DNA of 64,000 nucleotides from Acidimicrobiales bacterium (GTDB lineage Bacteria; Actinomycetota; Acidimicrobiia; Acidimicrobiales; SHLQ01). The DNA is taken from positions 1 through 64,000 of the forward strand of contig JAHDCX010000003.1 in NCBI GenBank assembly GCA_020629635.1, given 5' to 3'. Below are positions 26,340-35,598 of the stretch, one piece after another; within the stretch, counting starts at the first letter, position 1, and each line of letters opens with the position of its first letter. Position numbers and translations under genes: made by a program. The notes under the pieces were generated by a model that was not told the origin of the DNA, did no database searches, and saw only the letters and a program-made list of their open reading frames with translations.

Positions 26340-26428
26340 GGGGTCAGGTCTGACATAGCAAGAGGTTGCGGCATCGTCCGCATGGTGAGCGCCGTGACCA
26401 AACCTGTTGCTATGTCAGACTTGACCCC
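26340..26428. repeat. 89-bp element with 22-bp terminal inverted repeats
   Basis: The left arm (26340-26361, GGGGTCAGGTCTGACATAGC then AA) and the right arm (26407-26428) are inverse copies with one mismatch in 22. The 45-bp centre has no gene. Arms of this GGGGTCAG/TCTGACAT type resemble REP-like or MITE elements mobilised by Y1 transposases; no transposase is in the window. The right arm supplies the last codons and TGA of the neighbouring gene. Confidence 0.8.
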
Positions 26429-26852
26429 CGACGGCGCCGATGTCGCGCAGGTAGGTGAGGAACTCGTCGACGACGACGGTGACGTGCACGCTCTCGAGGT
26501 CGGGGCGCTCGTCCAATCCACGGGCAACGGCGTGTTCGGCGGCGCCGATCTCATCGGCGACGGCCCGTTCTTCTTCGACCCAATCGCCGCCGAGCTCTTC
26601 GCCGAAATCGCTCGCCATGCCGAGCTCGTCGAACCAGTCCAACACCCACCGAATGATCTGGTCGACGTCGTCGTGCGACAGCACCGCCGACACCTCGAAC
26701 GGCAGCGCTTCTGCAACGACCTCGACGGCGTCATCGACCTCGAGCAACGCCGGGGCCATGGTCGACTCGAGCTCGACCGAGACCCGTGACACGGCCACGA
26801 TCGCCACGATGACGACGGCCAACGCGCCCAAGGCAACGAGGAGCCAGATCAT
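26415..26852 (-). CDS. Hypothetical single-pass membrane protein
   Basis: This 145-residue protein starts with a transmembrane helix (MIWLLVALGALAVVIVAIVAVS, about residues 2-20) followed by an acidic soluble region with VDQIIRWVLDWFDELGM and VVVDEFLTYLRDIGAV. I recognise no family. It follows the acyl-CoA dehydrogenase gene in the same direction with a 21-bp gap. Its final residues and stop codon lie inside the right arm of an inverted-repeat element, so the native C-terminus may have been altered. Confidence 0.6.
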   Translation of the reverse strand: MIWLLVALGALAVVIVAIVAVSRVSVELESTMAPALLEVDDAVEVVAEALPFEVSAVLSHDDVDQIIRWVLDWFDELGMASDFGEELGGDWVEEERAVADEIGAAEHAVARGLDERPDLESVHVTVVVDEFLTYLRDIGAVGGQV

Positions 26853-26873
26853 TGCCCGAGACGTTGTGGCGGC

Positions 26874-27989
26874 TCAGATGCCGATGCGTTGCGCCAGCAG
26901 CTCGCGGTGATACGTCGGATCGCCGAAGAGGAGCTCGCTCGACTTTGCCCGCTTGAAGTACAGGTGCGCCGGGTGCTCCCAGGTGAAGCCGATGCCGCCG
27001 TGGATCTGGATGTTCTCCGACGCCGCATGGAAGTACGCCTCCGAGCAGTAGCTCTTGGCCAGCGACGCCATCGCCGGAAGCTCGTCGTTGTCCTCCGCGG
27101 CGCACCAGGCCGCGTAGTAGGCCGCCGACTTGGCCGACTCGACCTCGAGAAGCATGTCCGCGCACTTGTGCTTGATCGCCTGGAAGGAACCGATCGGGCG
27201 GCCGAACTGGATCCGGTCCTTGGCGTACTGCACGGACATCTCGAGGACCATCTGCGCGCCCCCGACCTGCTCGGCGGCGAGGCCAACGGCCGCACGATCG
27301 AGCACCTTGGTGATCGTGTCCCAGCCTGCGCCGTCGGTGCCAACGAGGCGCCCGAAGACGCCGTCGAGCTCGAGCTTGGCCTGCTTGCGAGTCTGATCCA
27401 TCGTGGAGAGCGGGGTACGGGTGAGGCCGTCGGCGTCGCCGTCGACCGCGAAGATCGAGACGCCTGCAGCCGTGCGGGCGGCGACCAGGATCAACCCGGC
27501 CGTGTGGCCGTCGATCACGTAGTGCTTGGCGCCGTTGAGGGTCCACGCGTCACCGGCCGGTTCGGCCGTGGCAGTCACGCCCGATTCGTCCCAGCGTCCG
27601 TTCTCTTCGGTGAGGGCCAGCGTGGCGGTGAGCTCGCCAGACGCGATGGCGGGCAGGTATTCGCCCGAGGCGTCGGCATCGTCGGCGCAGAGCAGTGTCG
27701 ACGTGGCGAGCACGGCGGTCGAGAAGAACGGCGCGCACAGCAACGCACGGCCCATCTCCTCGAGCACGACGACGAGCTCGACCCAGCCGTAGCCCTGGCC
27801 ACCGAACTCCTCGGGGACTGCGAGTGCGGGCAACCCCATCTGTTCGGCCATCTGGGACCAGACCGCTTCGTCGTAGCCCGACTCGGTCTCCATGAGCTCG
27901 CGGACCGTGTCCTCTGCGGACTTCTCCTCCAAGAACTGGCGGACGAAGTCACGGAGCTGATCTTGTTCTTCGGTGAAGGCGAACTGCAT
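26874..27989 (-). CDS. Acyl-CoA dehydrogenase family protein
   Basis: A 371-residue flavoenzyme that should oxidise acyl-CoA to enoyl-CoA. It shows the N-terminal helical region (MQFAFTEEQDQLRDFVRQFL), PEEFGGQGYGWVE, the middle beta domain with WTLNGAKHYVIDG, and the C-terminal helices with RIQFGRPIGSFQAIKHK and IHGGIGFTWEHPAHLYFKR. No clear catalytic Glu is present at the usual positions, so it may be of the IbpD/FadE-alpha-like type. The ATG at 27989 begins the conserved region and has a TACGGT box 8 nt upstream. It is divergent from the MBL hydrolase. Confidence 0.9.
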   Translation of the reverse strand: MQFAFTEEQDQLRDFVRQFLEEKSAEDTVRELMETESGYDEAVWSQMAEQMGLPALAVPEEFGGQGYGWVELVVVLEEMGRALLCAPFFSTAVLATSTLLCADDADASGEYLPAIASGELTATLALTEENGRWDESGVTATAEPAGDAWTLNGAKHYVIDGHTAGLILVAARTAAGVSIFAVDGDADGLTRTPLSTMDQTRKQAKLELDGVFGRLVGTDGAGWDTITKVLDRAAVGLAAEQVGGAQMVLEMSVQYAKDRIQFGRPIGSFQAIKHKCADMLLEVESAKSAAYYAAWCAAEDNDELPAMASLAKSYCSEAYFHAASENIQIHGGIGFTWEHPAHLYFKRAKSSELLFGDPTYHRELLAQRIGI

Positions 27990-27997
27990 GAGTCCAC

Positions 27998-28003
27998 ACC
28001 GTA
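27998..28003 (-). promoter_or_regulatory. Leaderless promoter -10 box, acyl-CoA dehydrogenase
   Basis: TACGGT on the minus strand, 8 nt before ATG 27989. Confidence 0.4.
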
Positions 28004-28031
28004 GCGGGCCCCGCAAAGCGGCGGCGATCTG

Positions 28032-28037
28032 TACCGT
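28032..28037 (+). promoter_or_regulatory. Leaderless promoter -10 box, MBL hydrolase
   Basis: TACCGT followed by 6 nt and ATG 28044. Confidence 0.4.
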
Positions 28038-28043
28038 TGCGCC

Positions 28044-28670
28044 ATGTCGCTCGATCTCACCCACACGCTTCATCACGCCGACTCGGGCTTTGAGATCCAC
28101 AAGCTCGTGGTGGGACCAGTCGACAACAACGTCTTTGTCCTGCGATGCACGGAGACCGGCGAATCGCTCCTGATCGATGCCGCCAACGAGCACGACAAAC
28201 TGCTCGAGCTGGCACGTGCGCTCGACGTGCGGCGCATCGTCGAAACCCACGGTCACTGGGATCACATCGCCGCCATCCCGCAGATGCGTGACGCCGGCTA
28301 TTCGGTGGGCGTCACCGCGGAGGACGCCTCGATGCTCGACAGCTACGACGAGATCCTCGCCGACGACGACGTCATCGAGGTCGGACGACTGCGACTGAAG
28401 ACGATCCACTCCCCCGGCCACACACCGGGCTCGATGTCGTTCAAACTCGAGGGAGCGCCGATCCTGTTCACGGGCGACACCCTCTTCCCGGGCGGAGCAG
28501 GGGCCACAAAGTTCCCCGGCGGCGACTTTCCGACGATCATGAGGTCGATCGAGGACCGCTTCTACCGGGTCATGGATGACGACGTGCTCGTCCTGCCGGG
28601 CCACGGCGACGACACGACGATCGGCACGGAAAAGCCGCATTTCGACGATTGGGTCGCCCGCGGCTGGTGA
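28044..28670 (+). CDS. MBL-fold metallo-hydrolase (glyoxalase II-like)
   Basis: A 208-residue zinc hydrolase with VDNNVFVLRCTETGESLLIDA, the metal motif ETHGHWDH (about residues 67-74), HSPGHTPGSMSF (His near 132), FTGDTLFPGGAG with the bridging Asp, and LPGHGDDTTIGTE. The family includes thioesterases and glyoxalase II-like enzymes; the substrate is not readable. It stands alone between the acyl-CoA dehydrogenase and the suf genes. Confidence 0.88.
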   Translation: MSLDLTHTLHHADSGFEIHKLVVGPVDNNVFVLRCTETGESLLIDAANEHDKLLELARALDVRRIVETHGHWDHIAAIPQMRDAGYSVGVTAEDASMLDSYDEILADDDVIEVGRLRLKTIHSPGHTPGSMSFKLEGAPILFTGDTLFPGGAGATKFPGGDFPTIMRSIEDRFYRVMDDDVLVLPGHGDDTTIGTEKPHFDDWVARGW

Positions 28671-28728
28671 CCCGTCACATCTGTGGTGACACCCACGATG
28701 AGGCAATCGAGAACGGCGCCACCGCCCA

Positions 28729-28734
28729 TACAAT
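28729..28734 (+). promoter_or_regulatory. Leaderless promoter -10 box, sufC-S-U operon
   Basis: TACAAT, the best -10 match in the window, followed by 7 nt and ATG 28742. No clear -35. Confidence 0.55.
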
Positions 28735-28741
28735 CCAGATC

Positions 28742-29496
<755 letters not shown>

Positions 29497-29500
<4 letters not shown>

Positions 29501-30732
29501 CCGGTTTCGACACGGATCGCATCAAGAAGGACTTCCCGATCCTCGATCGGCGTTTCGACGGTGAGCGCCTCGTGTACCTGGACTCGGCGGCGTCGAGTCA
29601 GCGTCCGAACGCCGTGATCGATGCCATGTCGGACTACTACCGGACGTCGCACGCCAACGCGAACCGTGGCGCCTACAAGCTGGCCGTCGAGGCGACCGAC
29701 GCGCTCGAGAAGGGCCGGGCCAACGTGGCCCGCTTCATCGGGGCTCCCCACGTTCACGAGGTGATCTTCACGAAGAACGCCACCGAGGCGATGAATCTGT
29801 TCGCTCGCTCGTGGGGCGACGCCAACGTCGGCGAGGGCGATGCGATCGTGCTCACCGAAATGGAGCACCACGCCAACATCGTCCCGTGGCATCAGCTCCG
29901 CGAACGTACGGGCGTCGAGCTCCGGTGGGTCCCGGTCGATGACAACGGCGAGCTCGACCTGTCCGATCTCGACCGTCTGCTCGACGGCGCCAAGCTGCTG
30001 TCGGTGTCGGCGATGTCCAACGTGCTCGGCACGCTCAACCCGATTCGCCGATTGGCGGACGCAGCGCACGCAGCGGGTGCGATCTGTGCTGCCGATGCCA
30101 GCCAGTACGTTCCGCACCTACCGACGGACGTGACCGAGCTCGGCGTCGATGCGATGTTCTTCACCGGCCACAAGATGCTCGGCCCGACTGGCATCGGCGT
30201 GATGTGGGGCACCACCGAGCTGCTCGAGGCGATGCCGCCGTTCCTCGGTGGCGGAGACATGATCCTGCAGGTCACCAAGGACGGCTTCACCACCGCAGAT
30301 TTGCCCCACAAGTTCGAGGCGGGCACGCCATCGGTGGCCGAGGTGGTCGGCCTCGGCGCTGCTGTCGAGTATCTCGAGGCCTTGGGTATGGAGAACGTCC
30401 GAGCGCATGAGGTCTCGCTCACGGCGTACGCCATGCGCACCCTCACCGAACGCTTCGGCGACGACATCACGATCCACGGTCCGGCAGAACCCGCAGCGCG
30501 GGGCGGGGTCTTGTCGATCATCTACAAGGACGTCCACGCCCACGATCTGTCTCAGGTGCTCGACGGACGCAACGTCTGCGTACGTTCGGGGCATCACTGC
30601 GCAAAACCCTTGATGCAGAAGCTCGACGTCGCCGCCACGGCCCGAGCCTCGATGTACGTGTACAACGACGAAGCTGACGTCGACATGCTCGCCGACGCGA
30701 TCGACGAAGCCGGCGACTTCTTCGCCTTCTGA
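29497..30732 (+). CDS. sufS: Cysteine desulfurase SufS
   Basis: A 411-residue PLP enzyme that takes sulfur from cysteine as a persulfide and passes it to SufU. It shows YLDSAASSQRP, TKNATEAMNL, EHHANIVPWH, the PLP lysine in FFTGHKMLGPTGIGV (Lys226), and the catalytic cysteine in RSGHHCAKP (Cys368), features of the group II desulfurases. It overlaps sufC by 4 nt and precedes sufU by 32 bp; the three genes form an operon. Confidence 0.97.
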
Positions 30733-30764
30733 ACGCACCCAACACCTCAACGAAGGACAGCGCC

Positions 30765-31223
30765 ATGCCGGGACTCGAAGATCTCTACAAGGAGATCATC
30801 ATGGACCACTACCGCAGCCCTCGGAACCAGGGCGAGCTGGCGTCTCCGCCCGCCCACCACGCCCTCGGCATCAACCCGAGCTGTGGTGACGAAATCACGG
30901 TCTACGTGTCCGTCGACGACGACGACATCATCACCGACGTGGCCATCGACGGCCGGGGGTGTTCGATCAGTCAGAGCGCCGCGTCGATGATGAGCGAGGC
31001 GATCAAGGGCAAGACGACGGCAGAGGCCGCTGAGCTGTCCGACGCGTACAAGGGCATGCTCGCCATCACCGATTCGGGCGACAAGCCCGACCTCTCGATG
31101 GGCGACTTGGTGGCCCTGCGGGGAGTGTCGAAGTTCCCGGCCCGAATCAAGTGCGCGACGCTGGGTTTCAACACCTTGCTTCAGGCGCTCGAGAACTCTG
31201 GTTCGACCACGTCGACCGAGTGA
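30765..31223 (+). CDS. sufU: Zinc-dependent sulfurtransferase SufU
   Basis: A 152-residue protein of the NifU N-terminal family that accepts sulfur from SufS. It has the three conserved cysteines in PSCGDEI, GRGCSIS and IKCATLGF, plus the SufU insertion (TAEAAELSDAYKGML) absent from IscU. AAGGACAGCGCC gives a fair ribosome-binding site. It is the last gene of the operon; the polysaccharide block begins 70 bp downstream. Confidence 0.95.
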   Translation: MPGLEDLYKEIIMDHYRSPRNQGELASPPAHHALGINPSCGDEITVYVSVDDDDIITDVAIDGRGCSISQSAASMMSEAIKGKTTAEAAELSDAYKGMLAITDSGDKPDLSMGDLVALRGVSKFPARIKCATLGFNTLLQALENSGSTTSTE

Positions 31224-31279
31224 CCGCTGGCCGCCCGTCGGGGGCGGTGACCGGCTAACTCTCCCCGTCGGTTCCGCAG

Positions 31280-31285
31280 TACCAT
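31280..31285 (+). promoter_or_regulatory. Leaderless promoter -10 box, Wzz/BY-kinase gene
   Basis: TACCAT followed by 8 nt and ATG 31294. Confidence 0.4.
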
Positions 31286-31293
31286 CGGCGGCG

Positions 31294-32946
31294 ATGTTGT
31301 ACGAGATCCCGCAGTCGAGTCGCGACGTTCCTGGCCTCGAGGACTACCTGCGCGCCATCCGCGAGCGTTGGCAGATCATCGCGCTGCTGGCGATCGTCGG
31401 CACCGTGCTTGCGCTGTTGTTCGCCAACACCCGCGAAGACGTGTTCGAGTCGGAGGCGAAGGTCGTCATCAACCCGACGATCGTCAACTCCACCAACACC
31501 AATCTGGTGAGCCCCCGACTCGAACGTGAGCGCGAGGTCATGCAGAGCGTGGCGGTGATCGAACAGGCGCTCGTCTCGGCCGGAATCCCGAAGACGCCCG
31601 CCGCCGTCGTCGAGGATCTCGAGGTCACGTTCGTCAACAACTCCGACACCTTGGCCGTGGCGTATCAGTCCACGGACGCCTCAGAGGCCGCCGTCGTCGC
31701 CAACGAGATCGCGGCCGCCTACGTGGCTCGGCGAGAAGCGGCGTCGATCGCGGTGTACGAGTCCGAGATCTCGAGCCTCGAAGCCCAGGCCGCAGCGCTC
31801 GACGAATCGCTCGGGGAGATCAGCACCGAGCTCGGCGCGGCACAGGCGGATCGGCTTGCGGCGACGGCGCGCGCGTTCGACGACCCGGCCCGACAGGGCC
31901 TGATCGAGGCGGCGACCGAATCGATCAGCGCGCTCACGGCTCGACGAAACTCGGTGACCAACGATCTCGGCCAGATCAACCGAGACCTCCGGGAGAGCCA
32001 GCGGGCGCTGACGTCACGTGCGGTGACCGCAGAGGTCATCCAGGCGGCCGAGTCCGATGATGCCCCGGTCGGTCTCGGACGCAATCTGCTGCTCGCCGCC
32101 GGCTTCATCCTCGGTGCGCTCGCCGGCGCCGCGTTGGCGTTCACCCTGGACCGGCTCGATCGGACGGCGAAAGGCGCCACCGAGATCGAATCGGCACTCG
32201 GGGCCAACGTGCTCGGCTCGGTGCCGTCGTTCGGCATCGGCAATCGCCGCAGCGGTGTCGTCATGCTCAGCAATGCCAAGAACTCGAAGATGCAGCGGGC
32301 GCGGGAGTCGTACCGGCGGCTGCGGGCGTCGCTGTCGTTCCTGCAGAGCGCAGAGAACAAGAAGTCGTTCATCATCACCAGCGCCCGGCCCGGCGAGGGC
32401 AAGAGCGTGACCGCCGCCAACGTCGCGGTCGCCGCGGCGCAAGCTGGTAGCCGAGTTGCGTTGGTGTCGGCGGATCTTCGTCGGCCGATGATCGAGAAGC
32501 TGCTCAACATTCGCGCCGAGGTCGGCCTGGCCGATCACCTTCGGGATCCGACGATCACCGGCATCGTCCAAGCCGTGCCGGACGTGAACGGTCTGGTGGT
32601 CGTGCCCTCCGGGCCGCTCCCCCACAATCCGGGCGAACTGCTCGCCTCCCCGCGCTTCGGGAATCTCGTGAATCAGCTCCGAGACCAGTTCGACACCGTG
32701 ATCATCGACATGCCGCCGGTGCTCGCCACCGCCGACGCTGGCGCGGTCGCACCCAGCGTGGACGGCGTCTTGGTGGTCGTCGACGGCCAGAGCACCGACA
32801 CCAACGAGTTGATGAGGGTCCGAGCCTCACTCGAGCGTGCGGGCGCCAACATCGTCGGCGCCGTGCTCAACCGCGACTCCTCCGACAGCGGCGTGTCGCT
32901 GCGCAAGGACCGCTACGCATACGAGCGGGTCGCCGGGCAGCGATGA
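31294..32946 (+). CDS. Polysaccharide co-polymerase with BY-kinase-like domain (Wzz-Wzc type)
   Basis: A 550-residue membrane protein controlling polysaccharide chain length and export. It has a Wzz domain flanked by two transmembrane helices (about residues 30-47 and 262-283), with a coiled periplasmic region between. The cytoplasmic P-loop domain shows Walker A ARPGEGKSV (364-372, Lys370), an A' region LVSADLRRP (normally D-x-D) and Walker B VIIDMPPV. The C-terminal tyrosine cluster that BY-kinases autophosphorylate is reduced to RYAY. It begins a three-gene Wzz-Wzy-Wzx run, overlapping the next gene by ATGA. Confidence 0.9.
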   Translation: MLYEIPQSSRDVPGLEDYLRAIRERWQIIALLAIVGTVLALLFANTREDVFESEAKVVINPTIVNSTNTNLVSPRLEREREVMQSVAVIEQALVSAGIPKTPAAVVEDLEVTFVNNSDTLAVAYQSTDASEAAVVANEIAAAYVARREAASIAVYESEISSLEAQAAALDESLGEISTELGAAQADRLAATARAFDDPARQGLIEAATESISALTARRNSVTNDLGQINRDLRESQRALTSRAVTAEVIQAAESDDAPVGLGRNLLLAAGFILGALAGAALAFTLDRLDRTAKGATEIESALGANVLGSVPSFGIGNRRSGVVMLSNAKNSKMQRARESYRRLRASLSFLQSAENKKSFIITSARPGEGKSVTAANVAVAAAQAGSRVALVSADLRRPMIEKLLNIRAEVGLADHLRDPTITGIVQAVPDVNGLVVVPSGPLPHNPGELLASPRFGNLVNQLRDQFDTVIIDMPPVLATADAGAVAPSVDGVLVVVDGQSTDTNELMRVRASLERAGANIVGAVLNRDSSDSGVSLRKDRYAYERVAGQR

Positions 32947-34235
32947 CCTCGCCAGCGACCGCTCCGGGGCGGTTCGAACATGGCGCAATGTGGGTGGCGC
33001 TGTTCGTCCTGACGGCGGGCATGCCCTTCGAGTGGTCGCGTGTCGCGGGCCGCGGCGAAGTCATCGGCGGCGACACCCGCGTCGCCGCGTTCTTCATCCT
33101 GATCAGCGGCTTCCTCGCGATCCAGATGAACGGTCGCTGGCCCGAAGTCCTGCGCGTGCTCGGGCGCGAGCCCGTCATGCTCATGCTGCTCGGCTGGACA
33201 GCGCTGTCGTTCATCTGGTCCGACGCTCCGGACACGACCATTCGCCGTTCGGTCGCCGTGATCGTGACGAGCTACGTCGGTGCACACCTCGTCCTGCGGT
33301 TCTCGCAGTTCCAGATCCTGCGAATGGTCGCGTCGGTGCTGGCTGCGGTCGCCATGGTCAACCTGTCGTGGATTCTGCTCTTCCCGCAGTGGAGCGGACC
33401 CCGCGGTGGCGGCATCGGCCCCGACGCCGACGAGCGCCTCACCGGGATCTACACCCACCCCAACCCGCTGGGACGGGCGATGGCGCTCGCGGTCTTCACG
33501 CTGCTGGCCGCCTACAAGCTCGATCGGCGCCGTCGCCCCGCGTACGCCGTGTCGGCGGCGGTGGCGATGGTCGTGTTGACCCTGTCGGAGTCGAAGACCG
33601 CGCTTGTCGTTGCGGTGCTGACGACGACCCTGTTGTTCGTGTACCTCGTGTTCCGGGCTCGGCGCACCCTGTTCGGGGCGGTCGCGGTGTCGATGATCGG
33701 GGCGGGGGCGGCGTCGGTCTTCCTCGTGGTCAACAATCTCGGTTTGCTGACGTCGTGGCTCGGCCGTGATGTTTCGCTGACGGGTCGGGTGCCGTTGTGG
33801 CAGGACCTGATCCCGATCGCCCTCGAACGACCCGTGTTCGGCCACGGGTACGACGCGTTCTGGCTCGGCTGGGGGAGCCCCGCCCAGGAAGTCTGGAACG
33901 AACACCCCTGGCTGCCCCCGCACGGCCACAACGAGTTCCTCGACGTGACGCTCGATCTGGGACTCGTCGGGCTCGTTCTGTACGCGGTCATGCTCTACCG
34001 GACCGCCCTGCGCGCCACCCGGTACGTGCGGGACGTCCCGACGGTTTTCGGTCTGTGGCCGTTGACGTTCGTGTCGTTCTATCTCTCGGCGTCGATCACC
34101 GAATCGGGCATCTTCAACCGCGACATCACGTGGGCGTTCCTCGTGGGTACGGTCGTGTTGATGACTTCGAAGAACCCGTCGGTCGACCGCCGACACGACC
34201 CATCGCTTTTGGTCGAGCCGCCGGTCCGCACCTAG
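32943..34235 (+). CDS. O-antigen polymerase/ligase-like membrane protein (Wzy/WaaL)
   Basis: A 430-residue protein with ten or more predicted transmembrane helices and a large loop containing GHGYDAFWLG then WLPPHGHNEFLDVTLDLGLVG, the histidine-rich signature of the O-antigen ligase family. It should polymerise repeat units on the outer leaflet or ligate the polymer. Overlap with the co-polymerase gene by 4 nt supports a Wzy role for the same polymer. The flippase follows. Confidence 0.87.
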   Translation: MTSPATAPGRFEHGAMWVALFVLTAGMPFEWSRVAGRGEVIGGDTRVAAFFILISGFLAIQMNGRWPEVLRVLGREPVMLMLLGWTALSFIWSDAPDTTIRRSVAVIVTSYVGAHLVLRFSQFQILRMVASVLAAVAMVNLSWILLFPQWSGPRGGGIGPDADERLTGIYTHPNPLGRAMALAVFTLLAAYKLDRRRRPAYAVSAAVAMVVLTLSESKTALVVAVLTTTLLFVYLVFRARRTLFGAVAVSMIGAGAASVFLVVNNLGLLTSWLGRDVSLTGRVPLWQDLIPIALERPVFGHGYDAFWLGWGSPAQEVWNEHPWLPPHGHNEFLDVTLDLGLVGLVLYAVMLYRTALRATRYVRDVPTVFGLWPLTFVSFYLSASITESGIFNRDITWAFLVGTVVLMTSKNPSVDRRHDPSLLVEPPVRT

Positions 34236-34238
34236 CGT
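34233..34238 (+). promoter_or_regulatory. Leaderless promoter -10 box, flippase gene
   Basis: TAGCGT followed by 7 nt and ATG 34246, with TTGGTC 18 nt upstream. It overlaps the stop codon of the Wzy gene, so the flippase can be both co-transcribed and independently started. Confidence 0.4.
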
Positions 34239-34245
34239 TCGGTCC

Positions 34246-35598
34246 ATGCCGGACACCGGATCGTCGTCGGCGACGACCGCTCGAGGACGGGTCGCCAACG
34301 CCGTCTCGGCATTGGGTGGCGAAGTCGTTCAGGCCCTGCTTGGCGTCCTGATTTTCTTCGGCCTGTTCTCCCAGCTCTCCGACACCGACTGGGGCGACTA
34401 TGTGGCGGTCATCACGACGGGACTGATCATCGGGACGGTCGCCAATCTCGGTTCTCAAGAGCTTCTCGTCCGCAACGTGGCCCGTCGCGCCAGCCTCGAG
34501 GTCGAGTGGGGTCAGACCCTTGCGACACAGTGTGCGGGCGGGGCGGTCGGTCTGGCCATCGGCATGGCGGTGCGGCCGGTGTTCTTCGAAAACGTCGCAC
34601 CTTTGACGGCGTTCATCCTCTTGGCCACCAACATCGTCTTGTTCTGGCTGGTCGAGAGCACCGTCCGCGTGGGACAGGCGACGAATGACCTGTCGATCGG
34701 GCTTCGGGGGCGGCTGGTCTTTGCGATCGGTCGGCTCGCCGCCGTGGCAACCTTCGCCTTCAGCGGCGCCGGAGACCTCGACCGGTACGCCTTGTTGTCG
34801 GCGCCGCCCGTTCTCGCCGCCACGGCGGGGGCCTTGTGGGTGGCGACGCGTGGTTCGGGGACACCACAGACCTTTCGCCGACCTCCTGCGGCGCGGCTAC
34901 GGCGAGGGCTGCCCTTCGTCGGCACCGCGGGCGCGCAGGACCTGTTGGCTGGGTTCGATCGCCCGCTGCTCAACGCCAACGGGTTGACCGTGGAGACCGG
35001 GCAGTACGGGATCGCCGATCGGCTGGTCCGGATCGCCAGCATCCCGACGATGGCGTTGGTCCGCATGACCGCGGCGGACTTCTTCGCCAAAGGCGAGCAC
35101 GATGATCGGGCGACCTTCGACCTCGCCGTGCGGTATGCGCAACCTGCGGCGATCTACGGCTTTGCCGCGTCGCTCGGCATGGTTGCCTTCACGATCATTC
35201 TCCACGACCTCGTCCCCGAGCGCTTGCAGCCGCCCCTCCCGATGCTGGCTGCACTCGCGCCGATGGCCGCCCTGCATGCGCTGCAGCTGTTCCCGGCCAA
35301 CATGTTGACCGGCACGGACCGCCAGGGGTTGCGGATGACGCTCTACGCCATCGCCGCGGGCCTCAACATCGTGGCCAACCTGATCCTGATCCCCCGCGAG
35401 GGTTGGCAGGGAGCGGCATGGGCGACGCTGGGCGCAGAGGTCTTCCTGGCCATTACGTTGTGGGTGACGGCGTGGAGGGTGTCTCGAGGTCGGCCTGCGC
35501 CGAGCAAACCGGCCGAGCTCACCGCTGGCCCACCCACGGTGGAGCACCCCGAAGTACTCGTTGGCGATGGACCGACGTCGGCGGCGGGCGATCAGTGA
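34246..35598 (+). CDS. Wzx-like polysaccharide flippase
   Basis: A 450-residue integral membrane protein with about twelve to fourteen hydrophobic helices, a basic start (TARGRVANAVSALGGEVVQ) and the MATE/MOP-superfamily arrangement seen in lipid-linked oligosaccharide flippases. A helix-loop motif FDRPLLNANGLTVETGQYGIADR is typical of the second half of Wzx proteins. Sequence conservation in this family is weak, so the assignment rests on topology and position after wzy. Its last 7 nt overlap the convergent lyase-like gene. Confidence 0.82.
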   Translation: MPDTGSSSATTARGRVANAVSALGGEVVQALLGVLIFFGLFSQLSDTDWGDYVAVITTGLIIGTVANLGSQELLVRNVARRASLEVEWGQTLATQCAGGAVGLAIGMAVRPVFFENVAPLTAFILLATNIVLFWLVESTVRVGQATNDLSIGLRGRLVFAIGRLAAVATFAFSGAGDLDRYALLSAPPVLAATAGALWVATRGSGTPQTFRRPPAARLRRGLPFVGTAGAQDLLAGFDRPLLNANGLTVETGQYGIADRLVRIASIPTMALVRMTAADFFAKGEHDDRATFDLAVRYAQPAAIYGFAASLGMVAFTIILHDLVPERLQPPLPMLAALAPMAALHALQLFPANMLTGTDRQGLRMTLYAIAAGLNIVANLILIPREGWQGAAWATLGAEVFLAITLWVTAWRVSRGRPAPSKPAELTAGPPTVEHPEVLVGDGPTSAAGDQ

